A DNA stretch of 64,000 nucleotides from assembly GCA_035353175.1 (NCBI GenBank), contig DAOPZC010000008.1:41889-105888 (forward strand), read 5' to 3'. This stretch comes from DAOPZC01 sp035353175. GTDB lineage: Bacteria > Verrucomicrobiota > Kiritimatiellia > RFP12 > UBA1067. The notes beneath the pieces are model-generated. The model was not told where the DNA came from and ran no database searches. It was given only the letters and a program-made list of their open reading frames with translations. Made by a program: the position numbers and the translations under genes. Shown one piece after another: positions 16,124 to 24,959 of the stretch (the first letter of the stretch is position 1; every line of letters begins with the position of its first letter).

Positions 16124-18379
16124 ATGGGTAAGAAATGGGGTCTGTTTCTGTGCGCGTTTCTGGCGGCATCCGGAACTTTTGCCGACGCAGCGTCGAAACA
16201 TGTGAACACCGTGAGCGGGGTGACGAACGCCGCGCCAAAGGGCTATGTGCCGCCGCTGGTGAGCAACGGCAGCCTCTGTATGCTGATCGACTATCTTGGC
16301 GGCCAGGCGCAGACGCACTATGTGAATATGACGCCGACGATCTTTTGGGAAGGGCGGCGCTACGGGCCGCCGAAAGACCAGCTCATCCCCTTCGGGCGTT
16401 TTGAGACCGATGTTTTCGCCGACGGCCAGAAGCAGCCGCTCCCGGCGAAGTGGTCGCAGACACTCGACACGCGTTCGGCCCTCGTGAGTTGCCGCAACGA
16501 GTATGAGGGCGGACTGACGGTCGAGACCGAGGCATTCTGCCCGTTCGCCGGGGACCTGGTCGTGGTGCGCAAGCGCGTCTCCTCGTCGAACCCCGCGCTG
16601 CGTACGGCGCGCCTGACCTTCACCTACCGCTTTATGCCGCCGGGCAATGAGAACAAGCCGCCGCGGCGTGTGACTTGCACCTCCGCTTGGAACGCGGTCG
16701 CCAAGTGCGCGGAGTTCCGCTTCCAGGCGGACGCCCAGCGTCCGTGCGAGGGCCTGGTCGCTGCCTTCGCGGACCGGCCCGTGAACGCTTCCGTCGACCG
16801 GCAGGTCGCCGCGTTGACGGCGGACCTCGCACTCGGCGGCCAGCCAGCCGAGGTGACTTTCTGTCTGCTTTTCGCCGATTCGCTGGATGGCAAAGACTAC
16901 GCCGCGCGCGCGGCGAAGCTGCAGGCCCGGGTGCTGCAGGATGGCTACAACGGGCTTTTTGCCGAGCACCAAAAGGCGTGGGGCGCATACTGGAACGAGT
17001 CGTACGTGCGCCTGCCGGACACGAAGCTGGAGCGGGCCTACTGCACGGCGCAGTACCACCTGCGGGCCAACGCGACCAAGTGGTCGTTTCCGGTCGGCAT
17101 TTTCAACACCCACTGGGCCGGCCGGTTTTTCGGCTGGGACGAGATGTTCTGCTACCAGGCGCTGGTCAGCAGCAACCACCGCGACATCGCCCGGCGCGGG
17201 CCGGAGTTCCGCCAGGCGGGACTGAAAGTCGCCCTCGACCGTGTGGCGCACTACGGCAAGCCGGGCCTGTTCGGCGCGCGCTTCCCATGGGAGACGATGG
17301 AGGACACGACTGAGGCCGCGCCGCCGGGCTTCTGGATGGATCACGTTTTCCACATGTCGAACATCGCCTTGGCCGCCTGGTTCCAGTACCTTTACACGGA
17401 TGACCTGGCGTATCTCCAGAAGACGGGTTACCCCGTGATCAAGGAGTGCGCGCGCTTCTTCCTCGCCAACATGGTCTACGAGTTGCCGGACGGGCGCGTG
17501 GTCATCGGCAAGTGCACGGATCTGGAGCGGCTCGGGCCGGCGAAGTTCAACCCCTTCATGACGTCGTGCGGCGCGATCTACACGCTGGAGGCGGGCGCCC
17601 GCGCGGCGCAGCTGCTCCAGGCGGACGAGGCGGAGGCCGCGGACTGGAAGCGCGCGGCTGCGAAGCTGCGCGAGTCGCTGCCGGCCGAGGGAGACCGCTA
17701 CGTGCCGTACGCCGGCTGCAAGGACGAGAGCGTGGCGACCTTGGGCGGCCTCTTCCCTTACCCGATCTTCGACGAGGCCGAGCCGCGCCAGCGCGAGGCG
17801 GTCTACCACTATCTGAAGAACGGCCGGGCCTTCGGCAACATGTACCAGATGGGCACCTCGGTGTGCGCGTGGTATTTGGGCTGGATGGCCGCCGCGCTGG
17901 CTGGGCTGGGCGACAAGGATGAGCCCGTCAAGATGCTGGACGAGGCTGCGGACGGAGCTGGGTGTTTCGGCGAGATGTTCGAGATTAATGAGGAGAAGGT
18001 CTCGCGCACGCCGTGGTTCTCGACCGCCTCGGGCAACGTTGTGTACGCGCTGAACCAGATGCTGGTGCAGAACCGCGCGGACGGCATGATCCGGCTCGCG
18101 CAGGGCGTGCCCGCGGCCTGGAAGGATTACGCGTTCAAGCTCGCCTGCCACGGCGACTTGTCAGTCGAGGTTGACGTGAAGGGCGGGAAGCTCGCGCGCC
18201 TGGCGCTGTTGCCGGGCGACGCCGCGCGCGAGCAGCGGCGGACGCTGTCCCTGCCTGCTGGGCTCCTCGACGGCGTGTCGCTCGATCCGTCGCTTGGCGC
18301 AAGCGTGTCCGACCAGGGACCGAACAAGCGGATTGAGGTCCGTTTCAAAGGCCCGGCCGAGATGGTGCGCGGCAACTGA
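16124..18379 (+). CDS. six-hairpin glycosidase, GH65-like, secreted
   Basis: A 751-residue protein with ATG at 16124 after GGGGGGA and a signal peptide (1-22). An N-terminal beta-sandwich (about 30-270) is followed by an (alpha/alpha)6 barrel (about 290-680) and a C-terminal sheet. Motifs FFGWDEMFCYQAL and GARFPWETMEDTTE resemble the GH65 WDTE and FPW regions; GH95 is a less likely alternative. Members hydrolyse or phosphorolyse glucosides, fucosides or rhamnosides, so the substrate cannot be named. It starts a second transcription unit of the island, under the repeat-bearing promoter at 16023, and is followed by two esterase-like genes. Confidence 0.82.
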   Translation: MGKKWGLFLCAFLAASGTFADAASKHVNTVSGVTNAAPKGYVPPLVSNGSLCMLIDYLGGQAQTHYVNMTPTIFWEGRRYGPPKDQLIPFGRFETDVFADGQKQPLPAKWSQTLDTRSALVSCRNEYEGGLTVETEAFCPFAGDLVVVRKRVSSSNPALRTARLTFTYRFMPPGNENKPPRRVTCTSAWNAVAKCAEFRFQADAQRPCEGLVAAFADRPVNASVDRQVAALTADLALGGQPAEVTFCLLFADSLDGKDYAARAAKLQARVLQDGYNGLFAEHQKAWGAYWNESYVRLPDTKLERAYCTAQYHLRANATKWSFPVGIFNTHWAGRFFGWDEMFCYQALVSSNHRDIARRGPEFRQAGLKVALDRVAHYGKPGLFGARFPWETMEDTTEAAPPGFWMDHVFHMSNIALAAWFQYLYTDDLAYLQKTGYPVIKECARFFLANMVYELPDGRVVIGKCTDLERLGPAKFNPFMTSCGAIYTLEAGARAAQLLQADEAEAADWKRAAAKLRESLPAEGDRYVPYAGCKDESVATLGGLFPYPIFDEAEPRQREAVYHYLKNGRAFGNMYQMGTSVCAWYLGWMAAALAGLGDKDEPVKMLDEAADGAGCFGEMFEINEEKVSRTPWFSTASGNVVYALNQMLVQNRADGMIRLAQGVPAAWKDYAFKLACHGDLSVEVDVKGGKLARLALLPGDAAREQRRTLSLPAGLLDGVSLDPSLGASVSDQGPNKRIEVRFKGPAEMVRGN

Positions 18380-18469
18380 GCACGGGGTGGGTGCGCCTGT
18401 TTTTGGATTGTGATTCCTTCCTCAATCCTGTAATTGTTTCTCCGTGGCCTATCTCAATTGGGGGACGTT

Positions 18470-19684
18470 ATGCGGAAAAGCGTGATGCTGCTGGCTGTGG
18501 TCGGGGTCTGTTCGTTCGGCTTCGGGGCGGAGGCGTGGGCGCCCCAGAAGGCGAGCGAGCGGGACCACATGGGGCGCAAACTCGAGGTCTTCACCAACGG
18601 CGTGCGCGAGGCCTGGGGCTACGCGAAGCCGCAGACGGACACCTGCTTCGTGCTGCATCCGAAGCAGGAGCGGAAGGATGCGCCGCTCTACGTGGTGCTG
18701 CACTCGGCCGGCCACGACGTCAACTCCTGCCTGCAGTGCACGCTGACGCCCGGCAACCACGACATCTACCATGCGCCCGAGGACTTTTTCGCGCTCTACC
18801 TCGACTGCCGGGCTAACAAGGGCGACTGGTGGTGGGGCATTGAGAGCTACAAGGGACCCGAGGTTGGCCCCACGGAGAAGCGGGTGATGGATACGGTGCA
18901 GTGGGTGATCGAAACCTACGGCATCGATGCGAACCGCGTCTACCTGTGCGGCAACTCCATGGGCGGCAGCGGCACGCTGGGCATCGGCATGCACCACGGC
19001 GACGTGTTCGCGGCGATCAAGGCCAACGTGCCGGCGCGCGTCGAGCACGTCTCGAGCCGCATGGGCTTCCCGCCGTACGCGCCGCTGCCCGCGGGCACGG
19101 TGCTGCCCGAGCCGCCGGTCTGCGTCGACTACTCCGCGCCAAACGACTCGTGGTCGACCAACCACGAGGCCTTCGTCTCCGCGATGAACACGCGCAAGTA
19201 TGCGCTCTACTTCTACTGGGGGCCGTTCGGCCACGCCAACAACAACGCGAAGATCCTGGCGGTCAACGACCTCGTGCACTCGTTCGACTGGCTGGGCGTG
19301 AAGAAGAACGAGCTCTATCCGGTCTTCACCGACGCCTCGGCGAACGATCCGCTGCCTTGGCCCGCCAACCTGTCCGACAAGAAGCCGGGACAGGTCAACG
19401 CCTTCTTCCGCTGGAAGACGCTGGCGGACACGCGCAGGAAGGCCGAGGTCTCGCTCTTCCTGGTGACGCCGGACACGCTCAAGACCACCTTTGCGATCCC
19501 GTCCGAGGCGACGGCCAGCGTGAGCCTGCGGCGCCTGCAGAACTTGCGCGTGAAGCCGGGCGAGGCCGTGCGCTGGAGCTTCGGCGCGGCCAAGGGCGAG
19601 GTCAAGGCCGACGCCGAGGGCGTGGTGACGGTGCCGGGCCTGAAGATCACGGCCAAGCCGGTCACGCTGACGGTCGGCAGGTAG
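18470..19684 (+). CDS. secreted alpha/beta-hydrolase, esterase-like
   Basis: A 404-residue protein with GGGGGAC before the ATG and a signal peptide (1-20, cleavage near GFG-AEA). The alpha/beta-hydrolase core has the nucleophile elbow CGNSMGGSG (Ser163) and a later GPFGHANNN that may hold the catalytic His. A C-terminal beta-sandwich (about 300-404) may bind carbohydrate. It probably removes acyl groups from a polysaccharide; the acyl type is unknown. It lies 90 bp after the GH65-like gene and before a GDSL hydrolase, so the two may deacylate the same glycan. Confidence 0.85.
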   Translation: MRKSVMLLAVVGVCSFGFGAEAWAPQKASERDHMGRKLEVFTNGVREAWGYAKPQTDTCFVLHPKQERKDAPLYVVLHSAGHDVNSCLQCTLTPGNHDIYHAPEDFFALYLDCRANKGDWWWGIESYKGPEVGPTEKRVMDTVQWVIETYGIDANRVYLCGNSMGGSGTLGIGMHHGDVFAAIKANVPARVEHVSSRMGFPPYAPLPAGTVLPEPPVCVDYSAPNDSWSTNHEAFVSAMNTRKYALYFYWGPFGHANNNAKILAVNDLVHSFDWLGVKKNELYPVFTDASANDPLPWPANLSDKKPGQVNAFFRWKTLADTRRKAEVSLFLVTPDTLKTTFAIPSEATASVSLRRLQNLRVKPGEAVRWSFGAAKGEVKADAEGVVTVPGLKITAKPVTLTVGR

Positions 19685-19707
19685 GAAGTCAGGACCGGAC
19701 ATTCACT

Positions 19708-19745
19708 TCAACGTTGAGAGTTGAGCGTTCAGCGTTGAACGTTCA
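19708..19745. repeat. degenerate short repeat (AACGTTGA-like)
   Basis: This stretch between the two esterase-like genes is made of imperfect octamers: caacgttgagagttgagcg and then ttcagcg, ttgaacg. A related run, mostly in the opposite orientation, occurs at 34237-34285 in front of another island gene. Confidence 0.55.
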
Positions 19746-19773
19746 TGGGTCTTAGAATAAGGAAGTCACGACG

Positions 19774-21135
19774 ATGCGAACTGGAATCGGGGCACTGGTG
19801 TCTGTGTTGGCGGCAATGGCGCTGGGCGTGTCCGCGGCGGACAATCCGACGGCGGTTTATATCCAGCGCACGATGAAGGCGCTGGAGGAGTCGACGGCCG
19901 CGCGTCCGGCACACGTGCGGGTGCTGTTCTACGGGCAGTCGATCACGGCGCAGGCCTGGACGCAGACGGTGCAGAAGCAGCTGCAGGCGCGCTACCCGAC
20001 GGTGAAGTTCGAGTTCCGCAACGCGGCCATCGGCGGCTACACCTCGGAGGTGCTGATCCGCACGGCCGACCACGACCTCTATCCTTGGTATCCCGACCTG
20101 CTGTTCTTCCACGTCTACGGGCCGACCGACAAGTACGAGGAGATCGTCCGGCGCGTGCGCGAGCGGACCTCGGCCGAGATCGTGCTCTGGACGAGCCACC
20201 TCAGCGCGAACGAGAAACCCGACGAGTTGCTGAAACAGTATGACGCTCGGACGCTCAAGATCCTTGAGGTGGCGGACATGTACCACACGCTCAAGATCGA
20301 CCTGCGTAAGAAGTGGTGCGACTATCTGGTCGCGAACAACCTCGCCGTGACGAACCTCCTCGCGGACACGGTCCACCTCAAGCCCGCGGGCTGCGACGTC
20401 TACGCCAAGTTCGTCGGCGAAGAGCTGGTGCGCGTGCCGGGTGCGGGCGGCGATCCGGCCTCGTCGGGCTCGATCACGACGGTTCCGGCGGACGGCCCGG
20501 CGGTCAAGAAGGGCGCGGACGGCAGCCTGACGCTGACGTTCACGGGCAACCGCGTGGTGGCGGTCTCCGACGGCACCGGCGCGGCGGGGACGAAGGCCCG
20601 GGTGCTGCTCGACGGCCAGCCGATGGACGGTGTGAGGGAGCTCTGGGCGATCACGCGGCCGAGCGTCGGGCCCGCCGGGATCTGGATGCCGGCGGTCAAC
20701 AACATCGCGTTCGAGAAGCCGCCGGTCGAGGAGGAGTGGACGCTGACGTGCCTGCCCGACTCGACGCCGGACGGCAAGAAGATCCACTACAAGCTGTCGG
20801 GCAGCGTGACCGGCGAGGACGGCGAGGGCTGGAGCACCGAGCGGTTCGTCTCGCGCTCCGGACGTGCGGTCATCGAGCCGGGCGACTGGCGTGTGGCCTG
20901 GACGTTGGGCTATAAGAAGGCGACGTTGCCCGAGGGCTTCAAGGTGACGTGGAAAGCTTATCCGATGTTTTGCAGAAAGTACGAGCCAAAGCCCGTCGAC
21001 GCGCGCACGCTGTTGGTTCAGGGCTGCGCCAACAGGCCGCACACGCTGACGCTCGTGCCTGAAGGCGGCACGCTGGGGATCGCTGCGTTCGTGGTCTACG
21101 CGCCTGCCAAGCCGGGTGGAGTGATCGGTCAATAA
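19774..21135 (+). CDS. SGNH/GDSL-type hydrolase, secreted
   Basis: A 453-residue protein with AAGGAAG 8 bp before the ATG and a signal peptide (1-21, cleavage near VSA-ADN). The N-terminal SGNH domain has nucleophile Ser56 in FYGQSIT, block II Gly in NAAIGGY and the catalytic pair Asp198/His201 in ADTVHLKPAG. The C-terminal part (about 230-453) is beta-rich and contains repeated sheet segments. Family members are carbohydrate esterases or lipases; here a polysaccharide deacetylase role is likely from the neighbours. Confidence 0.87.
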   Translation: MRTGIGALVSVLAAMALGVSAADNPTAVYIQRTMKALEESTAARPAHVRVLFYGQSITAQAWTQTVQKQLQARYPTVKFEFRNAAIGGYTSEVLIRTADHDLYPWYPDLLFFHVYGPTDKYEEIVRRVRERTSAEIVLWTSHLSANEKPDELLKQYDARTLKILEVADMYHTLKIDLRKKWCDYLVANNLAVTNLLADTVHLKPAGCDVYAKFVGEELVRVPGAGGDPASSGSITTVPADGPAVKKGADGSLTLTFTGNRVVAVSDGTGAAGTKARVLLDGQPMDGVRELWAITRPSVGPAGIWMPAVNNIAFEKPPVEEEWTLTCLPDSTPDGKKIHYKLSGSVTGEDGEGWSTERFVSRSGRAVIEPGDWRVAWTLGYKKATLPEGFKVTWKAYPMFCRKYEPKPVDARTLLVQGCANRPHTLTLVPEGGTLGIAAFVVYAPAKPGGVIGQ

Positions 21136-21145
21136 TTGTGGGAGA

Positions 21146-21163
21146 GGCGTGCATCTGCACGCC
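21146..21163. repeat. short palindromic hairpin, REP-like
   Basis: GGCGTGCA, a 2-base centre TC, then TGCACGCC form a perfect palindrome in the 55-base gap between the GDSL gene and the DUF6259 gene. It is similar in style to the hairpin at 23372-23392. There is no T-run, so a terminator is unlikely. Confidence 0.5.
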
Positions 21164-21190
21164 CGGTCTTGAGGATAATAGGGGGTTCAT

Positions 21191-23317
21191 ATGACGACGA
21201 AAATAATGTGGAACTGGCTGTTGGCGGGTGTCGTGCTGTTGTCTGGTTTTTCGGCTTGCGCGCAGGCGTTGACGCTTAAAGACGGTGATGTCGAGGTCGC
21301 TGTCGACGGGAAAGGTAACCTGACGTCGCTCAGAAACGCGCGGACGGGGCACGAGTATGCGGCGGGACGGCCGCTGTGGCGGCTCTATTTCGACCGCAAG
21401 GACGGCGAGAAGGAAATTCCCGTGCTGGGCGCTGAGAATGTCCCCGAAGTCAAGCAGGAGGGCGGCCGGATCGTCCTGCGCTACGGCGCGCTCAAGGCTC
21501 GTGGAACGGAGCTGAAGATGCGGCTGACGCTGACAGTCCGCGTCGAGAGCGGGTTGGTGCGGTTTGGCTCTGAGGTCGCGAACGACGAGCCGCACACGGT
21601 CATCCGCGAGCTGCATTATCCCTTGGTGGGTGACTGCCGCCTGGAGGCGGGCGACAAATTGCTGACGACCTTCGCGGGCGGGCAGCTCTTCGCCGATCCG
21701 GTCAAGCGCATCGTCGCGGTCGGCAACAATCCGCCCTACATGGCGCCGTCGCAGTACTATCGGCAGATGGACCTCAAGTATCCGAGTCACACCTGGGGCA
21801 ATTGCTTCGCGTTTGTCGGAGAAAAGCAGGGCCTGTATTTCGGCAGTCACGATCCGACCTTCCAGGACACGTGGCACGGGCTGCGGGTCTATCCGGACGC
21901 GTCGGGCGCGTTCACGGAGCTGGAGGCCGGGCTCTACAAGTACCCGAACTGCCTTGCGGGTCAGACGTGGGCGTGCGACGCCAATGTGATCGTTCCGTAC
22001 TCGGGCAGCTGGCATCAGACCTCCAAGCTCTACCGGAAATGGGCGGACACGTGGTGGCATCAGCGGGAGGTGCCGCGTTGGGTGCGGTTGATGAAGGGTT
22101 GGCAGCGGGTCATCTTCACGCACCAGTACGGCGAGCGCTTCTTCACGTTTGCCGACCTTGACGGCCGCATGCGGCGGGCGGGCGAGAGCGTGGGTGTGGA
22201 GTCCGTGCTGGCCTTCGCGTGGTGGCAGAGCGGCATGGACAACGGCTATCCGGACAGCTATTGGGTGACCGACCCGGCGCAGGGCGGAGACGCCGGCTGG
22301 ACCTCGGCGATCGCGGCGTTCCGCAAGAACAAGGGGCGGCTGCTACTCTACTTCAACGGCAAGCTGATCGACGAGGAGAGCGCCTACTACAAGTCGGGCG
22401 AAGGCCAGAAACTCTGCTACCGCGACAACTTCGGCGCGCAGTACACCGAGCAGTACCGCTTCAAGGGCATGGGGACCTTTACGGGCCACTACAACGCGCG
22501 GACGTTCGTGGTGGCCAATACCCGCCGCCCTGAGTGGCGGCAGAAGCTGCTGGAGATGGCCGACCGCGCGTTCGCGTTCGGCGCGGACAGCGTGTTCTAC
22601 GACCAGCTCGGCTACTGCGAGCCCTCGACCGACTGGGACGTGAGCGGCGAGTTCCCGATGCCGAATACGCGGATCATGGCCGACAAAGCCGAAACGCTCA
22701 AGGCGATTCACGACCATCTCGACGCCAAAGGCAACCCCGACTTCGCGCTCGGCACCGAGTGCTTCACGGACGTCACGGCGCAGCACGTGGACTACATCCA
22801 CAACATCACGGGGTCGACGGGGCCCGGTGCGTTCACCGAATGGGGCCGCTACACCTTTCCGGAGGTGGTCGTCTCCGACCGCGAGATCCGCGACGACACG
22901 GATATCCCGCGCCGCGTGAACCACTCGATGCTGAAGGGCTTACGCAGCGACATCGAGATATACCGTTGCCGCGACCTGATCGATAAGACGCCGACCTACC
23001 AGCTGCATCTCGCGAAGGTCAACCGCCTGAAGGACAAGTACGCGGACCTGCTGCTTCTTGGCCTCTACACCGACACGGACGGCATCGAGAACGACAATCC
23101 CAAGGTCGAGGCGCGCGGCTTCAACGGCGGGAACCGGCTGGCGGTCGTGGTGACGCAAAGCGCGGCGAAGCTGGCCGCGACCCGCATCCGCGTGCCGGGC
23201 TACGCTTTCCAAGAGGCCGATGGCGTCGGCGAGATCAAGGCAGAAAGCGCGGCGGACGGCGTGGCCGTGCAGGCCGGCCGCGACGGCATCGCGGTGCTGG
23301 TCTTCCGGAAACAATAG
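21191..23317 (+). CDS. DUF6259-type secreted protein, putative glycosidase
   Basis: A 708-residue protein with GGGGG before the ATG and a signal peptide (1-26, cleavage near AQA-LTL). It is a paralogue of the proteins at 1-854 and 34302-36518. The N-terminal half is a beta-supersandwich (SLRNARTGHEYAAG, LYFGSHDP) like those of GH31/GH97-type enzymes. The central barrel holds FAWWQSGMDNGYPD, ADSVFYDQLGY and ALGTECFTD, with Asp and Glu residues that could be catalytic. No activity is established for this family in what can be seen here. It sits mid-island. Confidence 0.85.
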   Translation: MTTKIMWNWLLAGVVLLSGFSACAQALTLKDGDVEVAVDGKGNLTSLRNARTGHEYAAGRPLWRLYFDRKDGEKEIPVLGAENVPEVKQEGGRIVLRYGALKARGTELKMRLTLTVRVESGLVRFGSEVANDEPHTVIRELHYPLVGDCRLEAGDKLLTTFAGGQLFADPVKRIVAVGNNPPYMAPSQYYRQMDLKYPSHTWGNCFAFVGEKQGLYFGSHDPTFQDTWHGLRVYPDASGAFTELEAGLYKYPNCLAGQTWACDANVIVPYSGSWHQTSKLYRKWADTWWHQREVPRWVRLMKGWQRVIFTHQYGERFFTFADLDGRMRRAGESVGVESVLAFAWWQSGMDNGYPDSYWVTDPAQGGDAGWTSAIAAFRKNKGRLLLYFNGKLIDEESAYYKSGEGQKLCYRDNFGAQYTEQYRFKGMGTFTGHYNARTFVVANTRRPEWRQKLLEMADRAFAFGADSVFYDQLGYCEPSTDWDVSGEFPMPNTRIMADKAETLKAIHDHLDAKGNPDFALGTECFTDVTAQHVDYIHNITGSTGPGAFTEWGRYTFPEVVVSDREIRDDTDIPRRVNHSMLKGLRSDIEIYRCRDLIDKTPTYQLHLAKVNRLKDKYADLLLLGLYTDTDGIENDNPKVEARGFNGGNRLAVVVTQSAAKLAATRIRVPGYAFQEADGVGEIKAESAADGVAVQAGRDGIAVLVFRKQ

Positions 23318-23363
23318 GGCGAGCGGGAGGGGACACGGGTTCATCCGTGACATGATTTTGTGT

Positions 23364-23437
23364 GTAGGTAGGGCGCGTTCTCCGAACGCGCCGTCACCGG
23401 CATTTGGCGTCGGTTTTGTGGATGCCGCCCTGCCTAC
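23364..23437. repeat. compound palindromic element (BIME/REP-like)
   Basis: An inner perfect 9-bp hairpin GGCGCGTTC-TCC-GAACGCGCC lies at 23372-23392. An outer pair joins GTAGGTAGGGCG (23364-23375) with CGCCCTGCCTAC (23426-23437), differing at one position that still allows a G-U pair. The element fills most of the 179-base gap before the DUF4832 gene and encodes nothing obvious. Confidence 0.6.
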
Positions 23438-23496
23438 GTGTGCGTCGCTATAAAGCAAAGAAATCGTGCCGGTTTTGGTTGATGGCGGGGAGTGCA

Positions 23497-24927
23497 ATGA
23501 AAATGAGAGGGTTGAGCATGACAGTGGGACTGCTGGCGGCAGGCGTTGCCTTGGCGACGCAACAGGTGATTGTAGCGCCGGAGGAAACGGACGAACTGCT
23601 CGCCAACCCCGGCATCGGGTGGGAGACGTTTCACCGGACCTGCAGGGAGGACAATAACCTGCCGCCGTGGGTGCCCTCGACGGTGCAGTATATCCGCTGG
23701 GGCTGGAAGGATCTGGAGACGGATCCAGGCGTGCTCAACACGAACCGCGTTGATCAGGCGTTGCGGGAGTCCCGCGCGGCGGGTCAGCGGCTGGCATTCC
23801 GGGTGATGTGCTGTTCCCCTTATGCCAAGCAGGTCTATCATCCCTTGTGGCTCAAGACGGTCGGTGGCAAGGAACTGCTGGCGGACCACAACGGACAAGG
23901 ACCGTTTCCGATTCCGGACATGGACGATCCGGTGGTGTTGAAGGCTCACCTCGACTTTGTCAAACGGCTGGGCGCGAGGTATGACGGTCATCCCGACCTC
24001 GACCATGTGGACCTCGGCTCGATCGGCTGGTGGGGCGAGTGGCACCTGAGCGGCAGCAAGTCCTGCAAGGTGCCGACGCTGGAGAACCGCATGAAGGTGG
24101 TGGACGCGTATCTGGCCGCCTTCAGGAAGACGCCGCTCGTGATGTTGCTGAACGGCAAGGAGTGTGCCGCCCACGCGATCGCGCGCGGCGCGGGCTGGCG
24201 CGTCGACTCACTGGGCGACCTCGGCAGCTTCTCGCCCAAGTGGAACCACATGCGCAACGCGTATCCGGAGTGGCACCGGACGGCGCATGCGGAAGACATC
24301 TGGAAAAACGCGCCGGTCGCCTACGAGCCGCCGATGGAGGTGCGCGAGTTCTCCGAGAAGCAGTGGCCGCTCCGCTGGATCTTCAACTACGGCCTCGCCT
24401 GCCACGGGAGCCTGTTCAACGGCAAGTCGGGGAAGCTGCCGGATGACCCGCTGTTCCGGCAGGAGCTGGAGCGGTTCCTGAAGCGGCTGGGATACCGGCT
24501 GGTGCTCAAGGAACTGCACCATCCGGCGCAGGTGGCGGGGACTCTCGAGGTCGGCATGAAGTGGCAGAATGTCGGCTCCGCGCCGTGCTACCGACCGTAC
24601 CGGCTCGCCTTCCGGCTGTCGGACGGCCGCGGCGCCGCGCGGGTGCTCGCGGGCGAGACGACGGTGAACCGCTGGCTGCCGGGGTCGGTCGAGCTGTTCA
24701 CCGAGCCGTTCTTCAAGGAGGTCCCCGATCTGCCGCCTGGGCCGGTCTGCAAGGTGGCGGAAAAGCTTGCGGTGCCCGTCGACCTGCCTGCCGGCACCTA
24801 CACGCTCTCGGTCGCTGTCGTGGACGAATCGCTCTCTCCCGCGGTGCGGCTGGCGATCAAGGGGCGCGGCGCAGACGGGTGGTACGCGTTGAGCCGTGTC
24901 GAAATCGTGAAAGGTCGTCCGGAGTAA
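23497..24927 (+). CDS. DUF4832-type secreted TIM-barrel protein
   Basis: A 476-residue protein with GGGGAG before the ATG at 23497 and a signal peptide (1-24). It shares with the protein at 32726 the opening ANPGIGWETFH / INPGMGWVCFH, a barrel with LGSIGWWGEWH, and a C-terminal DUF4832-like sheet domain (RLGYRLVLKELHHP, VGMKWQNVGSAPCY, PAGTYTLSVAVVD). The barrel resembles GH42/GH5 glycosidases and has conserved Trp, Glu and His, so carbohydrate binding or hydrolysis is likely. The exact role is unknown. Confidence 0.82.
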   Translation: MKMRGLSMTVGLLAAGVALATQQVIVAPEETDELLANPGIGWETFHRTCREDNNLPPWVPSTVQYIRWGWKDLETDPGVLNTNRVDQALRESRAAGQRLAFRVMCCSPYAKQVYHPLWLKTVGGKELLADHNGQGPFPIPDMDDPVVLKAHLDFVKRLGARYDGHPDLDHVDLGSIGWWGEWHLSGSKSCKVPTLENRMKVVDAYLAAFRKTPLVMLLNGKECAAHAIARGAGWRVDSLGDLGSFSPKWNHMRNAYPEWHRTAHAEDIWKNAPVAYEPPMEVREFSEKQWPLRWIFNYGLACHGSLFNGKSGKLPDDPLFRQELERFLKRLGYRLVLKELHHPAQVAGTLEVGMKWQNVGSAPCYRPYRLAFRLSDGRGAARVLAGETTVNRWLPGSVELFTEPFFKEVPDLPPGPVCKVAEKLAVPVDLPAGTYTLSVAVVDESLSPAVRLAIKGRGADGWYALSRVEIVKGRPE

Positions 24928-24959
24928 CCGGGTTCGGATGCCGCAATGGAATTCTTGCC

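Noticed and set aside
14762..18151. 1129-codon open frame on the minus strand
   Set aside because: It spans the promoter and operator at 16023 and the opposite strand of two recognised glycosidase genes. No motif or ribosome site was seen.
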